From Paramecium primaurelia (taxonomy: Eukaryota > Ciliophora > Oligohymenophorea > Peniculida > Parameciidae), in contig CAJJDM010000097.1 in assembly GCA_905182975.1 (NCBI GenBank), positions 266,532-330,531 on the forward strand: a DNA stretch of 64,000 nt, written 5' to 3'. Position numbers and translations under genes: made by a program. The first letter of the stretch is position 1; every line of letters starts with the position of its first letter. Under the pieces are notes generated by a model. That model worked only from the letters and a program-made list of their open reading frames with translations, was not told where the DNA came from and did no database searches. Below, piece by piece: positions 37,501 to 49,327 of this stretch.

Positions 37501-40140
37501 GAACTTTCATGTTTTGTTACATAATTGAACACATTAGTTGTTTTTTCACGAAATGCAAATCCTTCTTCTTCTCCCATAAAAGTCATAGGAATATCTTATA
37601 AAGTAAAAAATAAATCTACAGCTGCCCATGTACCTCGCTTATAAATTAAAGCAGGATAAGGCCATGAGTTATAAGTTGTACTTTAAACTATGATACTACC
37701 AGATGGATATTATTTAGCTGTATATTCTATCCATTTTTTAATTGCATTAACATTTTTTCTCTCCATTTTTACCATTGTACCATCCTTCTTTAAATTCTCT
37801 CCAAATATTGATGCAATAGCTATTGGTAATTTAAATAATCTAGGAATCACACCACTTTAAATAAGATTAATTTCCCTTTCTTCTTATTCTCCCATTGCAC
37901 CCCAAGCTTCTGCCACAATTAAAAAATTAGGAAACTTACTCCATAACGATTTACAGATCTTTACTAAAAATGGATTTGGATACAAATTTTTAACACTTGA
38001 ACCCCAATAACCACAATCCTCATTTTATAAACAAATTTCTCCATTAAAGATTTATTTATTAGAATAAGCTTGATTTCCATCACTGTCCTTTCTATACATT
38101 TCATCTAAATCTAGAGAAAATACTTATGGCCATGAAGATCCATTATCTAAATGAACTCCTTGAATATTATATTATGTTGTTAATTCAATCATTTCTTCTA
38201 ATAACACATCCCAAACTCTCTTTTTTCTATTGTTCAAAATTATTGTATCTTCAAAATGCAAAGATCTTCCATCAGTTCCAAACATAGCTACTTATCTTCC
38301 TTATTCATCTAATCTATAAACCAAATCTTTTCTGTATTTTCTATGTGGTCTTGCACTACTTATACGTGTAACCATATCTACTATAATTCTTAATTTATTT
38401 TATTAAGCAACTTTATTTAATTACATAAATTCTTCTTTTCCTCCCAACATTTAATTAGGTGTTAATCTACAAGTGATAGCCAATGGACTGACCTCTGGTC
38501 TTTTAAACAATTTTTATTATTTGTCTTAATCAATCATTAAACCATTATCTCTTTCTAAAGTACCCATTAAATAAACACAATTAATTCCTTATTATACTAA
38601 ATCAGGTATTTTTTCACGAACCTTTCTAAAATTTCCCCTCTTTGTGAACTTACCTTAATTATCTGGTTTTGCATCTAATAAATCAACATAAATTTCATGG
38701 ATTTATAAATTCTTAGAATCTCTAGGATGAACTATAAATCTTCCTTGAATTGGTTTTGCTTCCATCATCTGAAGTGATGTAATTTCAACATTACTTTTCA
38801 ATTCATCCAAATTCATAATTTTTTGAATACTCTATAATTTACCAGAATTTGTCATTCTAATTAACTTCCAATCATAAAAACCGCATCTCTTGAATCTACC
38901 AAAATCCATCTTAAATGCCATATATTTTTTATCACCTTAACTACTATATTCACTTAATTTTGGTTTGTGCCATGATACTATATTTTATTTACATCCAGAA
39001 TCAAATATATAACTCTTTAAGAGAATAACAATTGAACTTAAGGGATAGGATGAATCATATTCAAATAAGTATTGAATATCAAATTTAGATCCAACTTTTG
39101 TAATTTTTGGTTTAAAAGGTACTCTTTTTTACCAATCAACACCATCATATAAAATATTCAATAAAATTACTGCTTAATCTCTTATCAATTATAATGGATT
39201 TCCCAACAAACCAACCAATAACTTCTCCAAATAATGATTACTTTTTGTATCTCTTGCTATAATTGATTTACCAACATCTTAATCTAAATCCATTAATAAC
39301 TTTGTTATTTCATCAACATTCTTTTCTACATTTCCATATGAGAGTCTTATAAATTTATCTCTTAAATCAGTGTATTATTTTTTGTGAAATGAGAAATTGC
39401 TGACTCCATTTACAATGATCATACATCTTTCATCATAATTCTCTGTCACCTACCCTTTCTTATCAGCAAAATACAATAAAATATGATATAATTCCAATTT
39501 AAACATCTTATTCAATTTATTTGCCAAATGACTTCCAACTAATGGATCCAACTTACCCTTAGCTTATATTGCCAATGAAAGCACATTATAATCTATAGAA
39601 AATACCCCTTCCTCCTTATTCTCACAAGTACAAATCTTCACTCTTAAATCAAGATACTCTGGTTTCACAGTCTAGGATTTGCTAACCAATATTGTACTAT
39701 TAATGGAACCCACTCTATCAGTGATTGAATGAACTGACAAGATATTGGTTTTATTAATATCACTTCTTGATAATGGAATAACTTTGTTCTCATCTACTTT
39801 CAAGAATCCCACTAACTAATTTAAATTTGCCAAGGATGCAATATAATAATGCACTATATATATATATTAATATTTATTACCCTAAAATATTAAAGCCTCG
39901 ATTGTGTGATTTCCCTTCTAAGCACAATACTCTGAAAACAACTCACTCTCTGGTTTCCCCTAATAATAGTACAACAATGCATAAATTGATTCCAAATATC
40001 CTTAAATCTTATTAATTTATACCTTCCTAAAATTCATGATCTTTATGTGTGAATGATCTCAACACATTCAACAAAGTTAGATCCAACTTAAACTCAAAAG
40101 AATAGGTTGAATTCTCAGCATTCTCATACAATTAAAACAT
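34520..40140 (-). CDS. Giant glucan enzyme: GH13-like domain, GT5 starch/glycogen synthase, C-terminal CBM48
   Basis: 1840 aa. Four introns (40001-40022 with AAG end, 39854-39880, 34876-34901, 34620-34642) close the frame exactly. The N-terminal third is unassigned. Residues about 430-1000 resemble a GH13 alpha-amylase-type barrel: GVHLDNG near 650 at the nucleophile position and LIVAEAWG near 730 at the acid/base position. A GT5 synthase starts near 1214: CFCTPELGKWTTTGGLG (ADP/UDP-glucose site region), VTNDWF, GFVGRVTKQKG, and PSLFEPGG with FKTGGLRD. The last about 75 residues are a glycogen-binding CBM48/AMPK-beta-like domain (VSGSFDEW, YYYKFYVDGEW). Known GT5 enzymes build alpha-glucan chains; the attached GH13 may trim or transfer them. 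The organisation recalls fungal alpha-glucan synthases but with a different C-terminus. Confidence 0.9.
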
Positions 40141-40422
40141 AAGATTTTTAATTAATTTATATTTGCTTAATTACCTTATTATGGTCGAAAGATATTTATG
40201 AATAAGTTCGTCATAACTATATATCTTTATTTATGATTTTATATATAAAATGAGCTTTAATATTTTCCTTTTAAATTTTGATACTAAATCAACTATATTC
40301 ATTTAATATTATAAATTGATATAAAGATACTAGTTGAAAGAAGTGGTTTTAATAATAATATAATACTAATTTATTATTAATAATATGAAGAATATATTAA
40401 AAATGTTACTTTGATCAAAATA

Positions 40423-42725
40423 TCATATGGTATCATAAGAAATTTCAAAAAGTGTTATTCTGGCTGATTTATATTTGTAATCTTAGGTTCCATATTGTGA
40501 AACACAAGCAAATTTCAATGTTTTTTTGAGACTTCTTTTATCTAATTTTAGAATCTACATATTCCTTTAACATAATATATTGCTAGCATAAAGATCATCC
40601 ATTTATGATTCTAATGCTCTGATTTTTGTACCATAACCATCATATACTGCTAAACTCTTATCACCCATCATTATAAAATTAATGTTTTTATAAAATTAAT
40701 CCATTTGAGCATCATGAATTCTATGTTTTTCAATCAAAAGTAATTGTCCACAATAAGTTTCATTATCTGTATTAATTTCAACAATTTTATTTTTATTTAA
40801 CATAATATATTTTAATTTGTTTGGTTAATTACCAAAAACAATTAGAAGATTAGGGTAATTACTTGGACTTATACATCCTGTTATTCCCCAAAAAATATCT
40901 ATCTCCTTATCTAATTGAACATTTGATAGTTAAGGAGCAATTTAAATTGGATTTTTTTTAGGAGCAAATTTAGCCTCTAATCTTTCTTTAAATTTTGGAT
41001 TGGGATATATTTCTTCTTGAGATTTATAAAACACTAAATTTAATTTATTGAAAAAAATACATGAGTATATTCTTAAATAAGTTCCAGAAGAACAACAAAA
41101 CTATTAAAATGGAATAGTAAGACTAAGAAATGGAACAATTCCTGGATTTCTTATATGAGTTAATCTATATAATAGAATTTAATTTATTATATCCCACACT
41201 ATCACTTCTCCTGAATCATCACCAGCTGCTATATTTCTTTCATCATTAAAAGAGAGCAAAGCAGTAATCCAACTATTGTGACCCTTTAATGTATGTATAG
41301 GAAAGACTGATAGATTATAAGATTAACTTAATAACGAAGATTCATATTTAGCAATTCGATCCATTTCATATTAATTATCCTTAACCATGATATCAAAATC
41401 CCAAACTTTAATTTATTTATCAAATCCTCCAGTTATCAAATAAAATCCAGAATTACTCAAATTCCCTTTAAGTATTTAATTGTGCAATTGAGAATTCTCC
41501 TCATCAGTATAAGAATCAGCCTATGGATTTTTATCATTTTTTATTTTCAAACTAATCATACTAGATATACAACATGTATCATAAATAGTTTTCAATAATT
41601 CACCTGATGAAATTCTCCAGATTTTAATTGTTCTATCATATGAACTTGTTGCAAGTACATCATCAGATAGAGCCACTAGGGCAGTTACACTATTAGAATG
41701 ATGTGTTTAAATTTGAGCAACATTTGCAAATCTAAATTTTCTATTCTCAAATAATTCTGGTTAAGCTAATTTTACTTGATGACGATTATATGAAATAAAT
41801 GCTTAAGACACAACACTAGCATGAATATCTTAAGTAAGTTTAGGTAATTATTTCAAACTATCATTGATAGCAATTTTAGTTTAATCAATCATATCAGCAA
41901 CAGAGTTTTTTAATTGATTTAAGGCAAATTCTTATAAAGAGAAAGATGAATCTTCATAATTTCTCAAAACCATATTAGAAATATAATCAAGGTCTGAAAG
42001 TAATTAGCCTTCCATATTAGCTGATTTTCTCAAATTATTTAAGAAATGAAAGCATTATTAAGGATTTTTGGCATATAATTTAGCAACAATTTAAGGTACA
42101 TCTCCATATCTAGCCAAAGTTTCTTCTGGATTAATTTATTAGTATTGAGTTTTAAAGAAATGAATATTATTTGAAAAAATATTGAATTACTCTATCTATT
42201 TATTGTTAAAATAATTACTGTCAAAGAATGCATTAATTGTTTATTTTAAGATATAGAAATGTTACATGATTAATGAAGTTTGATCATCAATTAATTAATT
42301 AAAGTATTTCACTTATTTTTTACATAGATTATCATATTCTAATAAATAAGTATGTTCTTTTTCTAATAACAATTTAACATTTTTATTGTATAACCTTTAT
42401 TTATTGTTAATACTTACATACTATCATTTCTATTGACTTTTTTAATTTCAGATGCAAGTATTTCTAAAAAATGAGGAAATTCAACTATATCTTCTTTGTG
42501 TTCTTAATAATGGATATCATCATCAGTATTACATTATGGACACATAATCATTTTCTAACAGTTTAATGCTGTACATCCTTAATGTATAAATCTATCTGGA
42601 TGACGATAACAAAACAATTCAACTTAAGTTCGTTTTGGAAATGCTGAAATAGATGAAGCAACTGATTATTCAGTTCCAAATCTAACTTAAGTTATATTTC
42701 GTTATTGATTATCAAAAGTATTCAT
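40423..42725 (-). CDS. B-box zinc finger / WD40-repeat protein
   Basis: 759 aa with one 23-nt intron (42395-42417, AAG end). Residues about 38-77 carry a B-box-like zinc pattern: CYRH, CTALNC, CPQC and a final HYQEH. A long helical region follows. From about residue 330 WD40 blades are visible: SSYDRTIKIWR, TGGFDKQIKVWDF and AAGDDSGEVIVWDI, each after an H or GH element, then less regular repeats to the C-terminus. Such proteins act as scaffolds, often in ubiquitin pathways or cilia; no specific ortholog is assigned. The start codon is only 23 nt from the divergent small gene. Confidence 0.85.
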
Positions 42726-42748
42726 TAAATTAATAATAATATTAATTT

Positions 42749-42976
42749 ATGGATAATTGGAAACTTGGAAAAGGGATGTTGAAGGATTTTCACTTCTTCT
42801 ATCATGATTTTGATAGTTTATCTTTTGGTAAGAATCTTAGATTTATTCGTCCATTTATGATTTGTACAATTATTTTATCTTCAACTTTTGGAATGATATG
42901 TCTAGAAGTTCCAGAAATTGATCGAATATCAAATGATTGGAAATACAAATACTTAGATTTAAAAGAAATTAAATGA
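42749..42976 (+). CDS. Small membrane protein
   Basis: 75 aa, intronless, ATG 42749 to TGA 42974-42976. The N-terminal 30 residues are amphipathic and aromatic (KDFHFFYHDFDSLSFGKN). A single hydrophobic helix spans about residues 34-52 (PFMICTIILSSTFGMI), and the C-terminus is charged. This shape is common among small accessory subunits of mitochondrial respiratory complexes, but no match is claimed. It shares a 23-nt promoter gap with the WD40 gene. The antisense ORF over the same bases is a shadow. Confidence 0.6.
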   Translation: MDNWKLGKGMLKDFHFFYHDFDSLSFGKNLRFIRPFMICTIILSSTFGMICLEVPEIDRISNDWKYKYLDLKEIK

Positions 42977-43049
42977 ATATAATAAATCAATACCTAAAGA
43001 AATTAAAAATAAAAAGCTTTCTTTATTAATTAACATAATAAAATAAATT

Positions 43050-46000
43050 TCATAAAATTATCATAGATGCAATCATCTAATTATGTTTCTCATACCAATT
43101 AGGCTCAATTATACCAATAAAGTAAGGTTTTTATATTGTTTTAAAATCTTTCATCTCTATTGTTATACGCTTCTCCATATTTAAATTAATCTCCATTGAA
43201 TAATTACTACCTGCTTTATTATATTGAATGAATTCAACACCTAAGCTTTCTTATTACTCATTCTCATCACTTGTAGACTAATTATATATATAAATATAAA
43301 TTACTTACTTATTAAATCAAATTGGCTATTTAATCAGTATTAAGTTCTTTTTCCAATTAATAGAAACATAAAACAATGTCAAATAATTAAATAAAGTAAA
43401 TAGTTCCCAATTCTGGATGTTTATTACTTGTAATAACTTAGCTCTTTATATTAATAATAATAATTACATTAAATATTATGTAATCAATATTGTTTTTGTT
43501 TCCATATTTACAATTTTATAAAATTTATGAAATTCTAGTTTCTAACATTTAATCAGTCTATAATTCAGGAGGTATATCCTTATTATAATATTTTGAAAAA
43601 GGTATCAAATTATTCTATATATTTATATGTATATGATTACCCTTTTTACAACTAATTGAGATTAAGTCAAAGTTTAATAAAATATAGAAAACTATTAAAT
43701 TAATGGTTAAACATTGACATCTGCAAAATCTTAAGTACAAAAATATTGAACAACTATATTATCAACAACTTATGTTTCTCTTTGTAATTTTAATAAATAT
43801 TTAGTAAATCTTGTGTGATCATTTGCTTCATTTATTTATATTTTCCATTTGAAACCAAGAGATGTAAGTTACTTCTAAACATTTTTATTTACAGTATATT
43901 CTCCATTTACCATTTCATGATAAAAACTAAAATTATTCATATAAATTACTCAATACCAACTTCTTAAATATTTGGATCAATTATTGTCAATTAAGTTATT
44001 AAGGATTCAAGAACATCCTTAATATCATTCTCTTAACATCCAATTATTGTATAAATAATCCATCTTCTAAAATTTGCATAATTATCTAAAGCACATATAC
44101 ATTCATAATTTTTAATAAATATTTTTAGAGGTTCAGGTTCAAGAGTTTTTTGGATTAATGGGAAACATGGTAAACTAAATTTAGATTTATCAATTTTTAT
44201 ATCTTCACTTATCTTTATTTATGATTTTAATGGTTTAAATTTTATTAAATGATGTTCTTAAATTTTAAATGAGTTTATTATATGTCCTTCATACAATATG
44301 GAAAAATAAAATGTTTCAGGTTTAATTTCAATAGTAGATTATTCATTGAGTGTCTTCCTATTAATAATTATTAAATGATCAAATTATAATTTAATATGAT
44401 GATTAAAAATATCTGCTATTTCATCATTATAACAAAACATTGGAATTGAGAGATCTTCTTATGTAGGTTAAAATTATGATATTTAAATTGTTTCATGATT
44501 GATCTGATCTTTAGAAATAAGGATATTATAATCATTTTCTAATAAGGATAAAGCATATATAGTTTGTCCATCTATTTCTATAAAAGAAATATTACTTATT
44601 TCAGGTTCTTAAATCTAATTATGAATAATATAAATACAATTCTGTAATATTTATATTCATTTCTAACTTCTGTTTTAAAAGATGGTAATTTAATTCTTAA
44701 ATCTAATAAAACTATTCTATCATCATTGATTTATGGTTTTAATTTTATTTAAGGAGGATTATGTTCAGTTTTTCTGGAATCAGCATAACGTTTAAATTTC
44801 TGAGCAATATCAGTATTTTCATGAATATTATTATATACCAATTGCATCAATTAATTTAATTTTATACTATGAACATGAAAATTAAATTTAAATCGATTTA
44901 TTTATTACTATTGATATTCCTTCTTTTTATAATAAATAGTATATCTAATATTTCTTTCACAATCATTTGTCTACTGTTTCCATCTAAATCCTTCCTATTT
45001 TAATGCAATTTTTAATGATTCACAATCAATTAATTTTTCATTTTAAATATAATGAACTAATTTAATTGTTATTTCATTTCCATTTAAATAATTGCATATT
45101 TATTATATAAATTAAGGAAATAATTGTATATTTTCCAATTTAATTTATTCAATAATAACTTTACGATATTATTCACCCTGTTCACATTAACTAATACAAA
45201 TACCTTTAATTTTTTAATGCTACATAAAAGCTAAAATTTATGAATCTTAGAAATCAATTATTTCAAATAAATTTTCTTTAATTGGAAATGAACTCTCAAT
45301 ATCATTATCATTTTTAATTTGATTCAATAATTTATTAAATTCATCTTTATTTTTTACTATTTATGGAACAAGAATAAAATTATCACAAATTTAGACAGTT
45401 TTAGTCTATTTAATATTAGGACTTAAAGTTTTAAATTCTTAACTTTTTATCTAATCTTCCATTTGAATTGTAGATTCTCTTAAATATTTATTAATTAATT
45501 GAGCTTCCTTTCTTGATAAAATATTGGTTTACATGTCAAAATAATCATTCTCTATAAGTAAAATTTCACTGAAAATATATTATATGATTACCAATCACGA
45601 ATTCTTTTCATCATATCTTTCTATAATTAATGGTAATTTTAATGTACTGTGTCTTATTTACCTAATTTATATAACCATAATAAAAATGGATCTCTTTAAT
45701 AATCTTAATAATATTCTTTTAAAAAATCAATATCTAGTCTTAATTTTACTAGATAATCTATTTCATCTATTCTCCATCTAACACATCTATTTAAAGAATC
45801 TCTCCATTTTTTAAATTACTCAATAACATTGACTGTTAAAATTCTTAGATGAAATAAAAGTTCTGAGAATTTATGTTCTTCAAATGTTTCAGTTTTTAAA
45901 TAATTTAAACATCTCTCCCTACCTTTAATTAGACTCATTAGCTTTTAAACAATGGATTATTTTAACTTTATTTCAGCAGTTTCTCTTAAAATAGCATCAA

Positions 46001-46262
46001 GATCTTTTTCATTGTATTGAAGAAAGTATGCTCTATGAAATTAAGGAATACGGAATTATTCCCACAATAATTATAATTCATAAAGCCGTATAGCTAATGA
46101 TTTTTCATCTACTACAATTTTATTCGTTGATGTAGGTCTTTTTACAGATTTCTTCTTAATCATAAACTATTTCTTAATTTCATGATCACTCAGCTTTCCC
46201 AAATAAAAACGATTGTCCCATTATTTTTCTCTAACCTATAGAGGCGGTTTCACTAATTTCAT
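43050..46262 (-). CDS. Large hypothetical protein with internal repeat motif
   Basis: 1028 aa from ATG 46262 after five introns (including 43615-43640 and 43278-43308). The first ends CAG, the others TAG, and the total closes in frame. The frame is also open upstream to ATG 46439, but TGA at 46320-46322 interrupts it, so the true start is uncertain. The N-terminal region is helical and basic with many aromatic residues (LLWEQFRIPQFHR). Two similar elements (LKQEGFRWKQQTND and LTSLGFKWKIQINEAND) lie in the middle and C-terminal parts, each preceded by similar helices, suggesting an internal duplication. No signal peptide or membrane helix. Function unknown. Confidence 0.7.
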
Positions 46263-46840
46263 AAATTATTATTAATTATTCAAGGAGAAATTTAATTCTA
46301 AAAATATACGAAATATTATTCAATTGATTTTTTATTGATCTTCATTCAATCTCTCATATCCTTCATTTACAAATGTAAATATCATATATAAAATAGATTT
46401 ATATTTAGATAAGTTCGGTTGAATTTGAAAATTACTCATTTTACTTATTCACATCATTATGAACAACTAATATTCAAATCTAATGTAAATTTATACTTAC
46501 ATACAAAAGTATTTAATTTGTTTATGAAATCAATATTTTTAAGTAATAATTTAAAACTTTTATAATTTAGATATTTATTAAAAGTCTCTATAAATATATT
46601 ACAATTATGAATTTATTTTTTCTTAATAAAATGAACATTAGTTTAGAATTGAAAATACAAATTTTTAGTATCTATTATAATAATATAATCTTAGGATATT
46701 GAATATAATTTTTATAAAATAAATAATAATACAATACCTTAGTGCAATATTTAATAACTATTTATTGAACCATTATTAGATTAAATCAAACAACTAAAAT
46801 TTAATTGAAACCTTTAAAATATACATATTTTATTTATAAA
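46263..46840. other. Spacer with possible 5' extension of the upstream large gene
   Basis: Holds the alternative N-terminal reading 46263-46439 of the large hypothetical gene (broken by TGA 46320-46322), followed by about 400 nt of A/T-rich spacer. From 46730 on the sequence is the first copy of a 1243-nt duplicated block. Confidence 0.4.
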
Positions 46841-47244
46841 TCAAGCGAATTGTAAGGCTCCTAGAGCTCCTACGAACATGATTGAATCTTTATAAGATTG
46901 TGTAAGCATTGGATTATGTACAACAAATATAGCTGATAGTAAATATATAGATCCAATTAATTTTACATAATTCCATTTAAGTAGTACTCCAATACCTACA
47001 AAAAATTTCAATAAAGCACAACTAAATACAACTAAAGTATATGAATCTAATGGAAATTGCTAAAAAATTATAAAGATATTACTATTAATGGACTTTTTGT
47101 TAATTATGAAATGAGTTATAGGAATTGATTAGTTTTCTCATGAGTTTATTTAATTGCTACTTATGGATTTTGTAATTAAAGGATTGCAAAACCGACAAAG
47201 AAAATAAAAATAGCTAATCTTCCAATCCTTGATGATAATCCCAT
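46841..47244 (-). CDS. DoxX-like small multipass membrane protein (copy 1)
   Basis: 126 aa with a 23-nt intron (47060-47082, TAG end). Four hydrophobic segments are visible: RLAIFIFFVGFAILQ, YTLVVFSCALLKFFVGIG, IGSIYLLSAIFVV, and DSIMFVGALGALQFA at the end. Length, four-helix layout and the N-terminal R-x-A-I-F-x-F-F-x-G pattern resemble DoxX/SURF4-like proteins; the assignment is tentative. H2B lies upstream on the same strand. Confidence 0.6.
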
Positions 47245-47552
47245 AATTTTAATGATAATTATATTTAATAATAATTTCAGAAAATAAATTTCATTATTTT
47301 TATCTATTATTAACTATAATTATTCAATATAAAATAATGGGGGGAAGTGAAATATATACAAAAATTTGGATTTTTTTGTTTTTATTTTAAAGAAATAGAA
47401 AAGATTCATAATATAATGAAATAGAAATATTCTTTATAAGGTTTATTTAAAATAATGATATTATGGAAGTAGAAGATTAATGTATTGTTTAAATATGGAT
47501 AAATAGAAAAATGGAGGCATTTTTAATTTGATGTGAATTAAATTTTTATAAG

Positions 47553-47930
47553 TCAACCACTTGTGTATTTGGTGACAGCTTTTGTTCCTTCAGAGATGGC
47601 ATGTCTGGCCAATTCTCCTGGAAGGAGCAACTTGACTGCTGTTTGGATTTCTCTTGAACTGAGTGTTCTTCTCTTGTTAAATCTAACCAATTTGCTAGCT
47701 TCAAGGGCAATTCTATCGAAGATATCATTGATGAATGAGTTCATAATGTTCATAGCTTTTCTTGAAACACCAATTTCTGGGTGAACTTATCTCAAGACTT
47801 TGTAAATATAGAGAGCAAAAGTCTCTTATCTTCTTCTTGCCTTTTTCTTATCATCAGGATTCTTCTTTGTCTTGACTGTCTTAACTGTCTTTTTTGCGGC
47901 GTCTGCCTTTGGTGATTTTGATGGTGCCAT
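47553..47930 (-). CDS. H2B: Histone H2B (copy 1)
   Basis: 125 aa, intronless. Basic Lys/Ala/Pro tail of about 30 residues, then the H2B fold: ETFALYIYKVLRQVHPEIGV, SRKAMNIMNSFINDIF, RIALEASKLVRFNKRRTLSS, REIQTAVKLLLPGELARHA, and C-terminal EGTKAVTKYTSG. Forms the H2A-H2B dimer of the nucleosome. Base composition is distinctly less AT-biased than the neighbours, as is typical for highly expressed histone genes. This copy stops 42 nt upstream of its start at the N; an identical copy follows. Confidence 0.98.
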
Positions 47931-47972
47931 TTTTATTAATTTGAAAATAAACTTGAATACTCAATACTTAAT

Positions 47973-47973
47973 N
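47973..47973. other. Single N: scaffold or contig join
   Basis: One ambiguous base lies exactly between two copies of the same 1243-nt sequence, the expected mark of a contig join. Confidence 0.9.
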
Positions 47974-48084
47974 TACAATACCTTAGTGCAATATTTAATA
48001 ACTATTTATTGAACCATTATTAGATTAAATCAAACAACTAAAATTTAATTGAAACCTTTAAAATATACATATTTTATTTATAAA

Positions 48085-48488
48085 TCAAGCGAATTGTAAG
48101 GCTCCTAGAGCTCCTACGAACATGATTGAATCTTTATAAGATTGTGTAAGCATTGGATTATGTACAACAAATATAGCTGATAGTAAATATATAGATCCAA
48201 TTAATTTTACATAATTCCATTTAAGTAGTACTCCAATACCTACAAAAAATTTCAATAAAGCACAACTAAATACAACTAAAGTATATGAATCTAATGGAAA
48301 TTGCTAAAAAATTATAAAGATATTACTATTAATGGACTTTTTGTTAATTATGAAATGAGTTATAGGAATTGATTAGTTTTCTCATGAGTTTATTTAATTG
48401 CTACTTATGGATTTTGTAATTAAAGGATTGCAAAACCGACAAAGAAAATAAAAATAGCTAATCTTCCAATCCTTGATGATAATCCCAT
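48085..48488 (-). CDS. DoxX-like small multipass membrane protein (copy 2)
   Basis: Same sequence, intron and product as the gene at 46841-47244. Probably the same locus represented twice. Confidence 0.55.
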
Positions 48489-48796
48489 AATTTTAATGAT
48501 AATTATATTTAATAATAATTTCAGAAAATAAATTTCATTATTTTTATCTATTATTAACTATAATTATTCAATATAAAATAATGGGGGGAAGTGAAATATA
48601 TACAAAAATTTGGATTTTTTTGTTTTTATTTTAAAGAAATAGAAAAGATTCATAATATAATGAAATAGAAATATTCTTTATAAGGTTTATTTAAAATAAT
48701 GATATTATGGAAGTAGAAGATTAATGTATTGTTTAAATATGGATAAATAGAAAAATGGAGGCATTTTTAATTTGATGTGAATTAAATTTTTATAAG

Positions 48797-49174
48797 TCAA
48801 CCACTTGTGTATTTGGTGACAGCTTTTGTTCCTTCAGAGATGGCATGTCTGGCCAATTCTCCTGGAAGGAGCAACTTGACTGCTGTTTGGATTTCTCTTG
48901 AACTGAGTGTTCTTCTCTTGTTAAATCTAACCAATTTGCTAGCTTCAAGGGCAATTCTATCGAAGATATCATTGATGAATGAGTTCATAATGTTCATAGC
49001 TTTTCTTGAAACACCAATTTCTGGGTGAACTTATCTCAAGACTTTGTAAATATAGAGAGCAAAAGTCTCTTATCTTCTTCTTGCCTTTTTCTTATCATCA
49101 GGATTCTTCTTTGTCTTGACTGTCTTAACTGTCTTTTTTGCGGCGTCTGCCTTTGGTGATTTTGATGGTGCCAT
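48797..49174 (-). CDS. H2B: Histone H2B (copy 2)
   Basis: Same 125-aa H2B as at 47553-47930. This copy retains its upstream region, including an inverted ATTGG (a CCAAT box on the gene's strand) at 49236-49240. It is divergent from the gene starting at 49328. Confidence 0.97.
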
Positions 49175-49235
49175 TTTTATTAATTTGAAAATAAACTTGA
49201 ATACTCAATACTTAATGTGTCTATTCTGTAATTTG

Positions 49236-49240
49236 ATTGG
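49236..49240 (-). promoter_or_regulatory. CCAAT box upstream of histone H2B
   Basis: Plus strand ATTGG, so CCAAT on the H2B strand, about 62 nt before the ATG at 49174. CCAAT boxes are common in histone promoters of many eukaryotes. Function here is inferred from position only, and a five-base match can be chance. Confidence 0.35.
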
Positions 49241-49327
49241 CTAATTAGGAATATAAGAGAGTGTTAAGTAAAATATACTATGATAGTATAGTAACATGTT
49301 AGGTATAATATAAAATCACTATATTAA

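Larger units (their letters stand above)
46730..47972. repeat. Direct duplication, copy 1 (DoxX-like gene plus histone H2B)
   Basis: This 1243-nt block recurs at 47974-49216, separated by one N at 47973. By eye the copies are identical. Copy 1 ends abruptly at the N, just upstream of the H2B start, whereas copy 2 continues into unique sequence. This pattern fits two overlapping contigs placed end to end without merging. Confidence 0.9.
47974..49216. repeat. Direct duplication, copy 2
   Basis: Second occurrence of the 1243-nt block at offset 1244. It carries the DoxX-like gene and H2B again, and continues into unique upstream sequence at 49217. Confidence 0.9.

Noticed and set aside
42802..42990. 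Minus-strand ORF over the small membrane-protein gene
   Set aside because: Antisense shadow; the plus strand has the better start, composition and helix.
47563..47784. Plus-strand ORF over histone H2B (and its copy at 48807)
   Set aside because: Shadow frame antisense to H2B.
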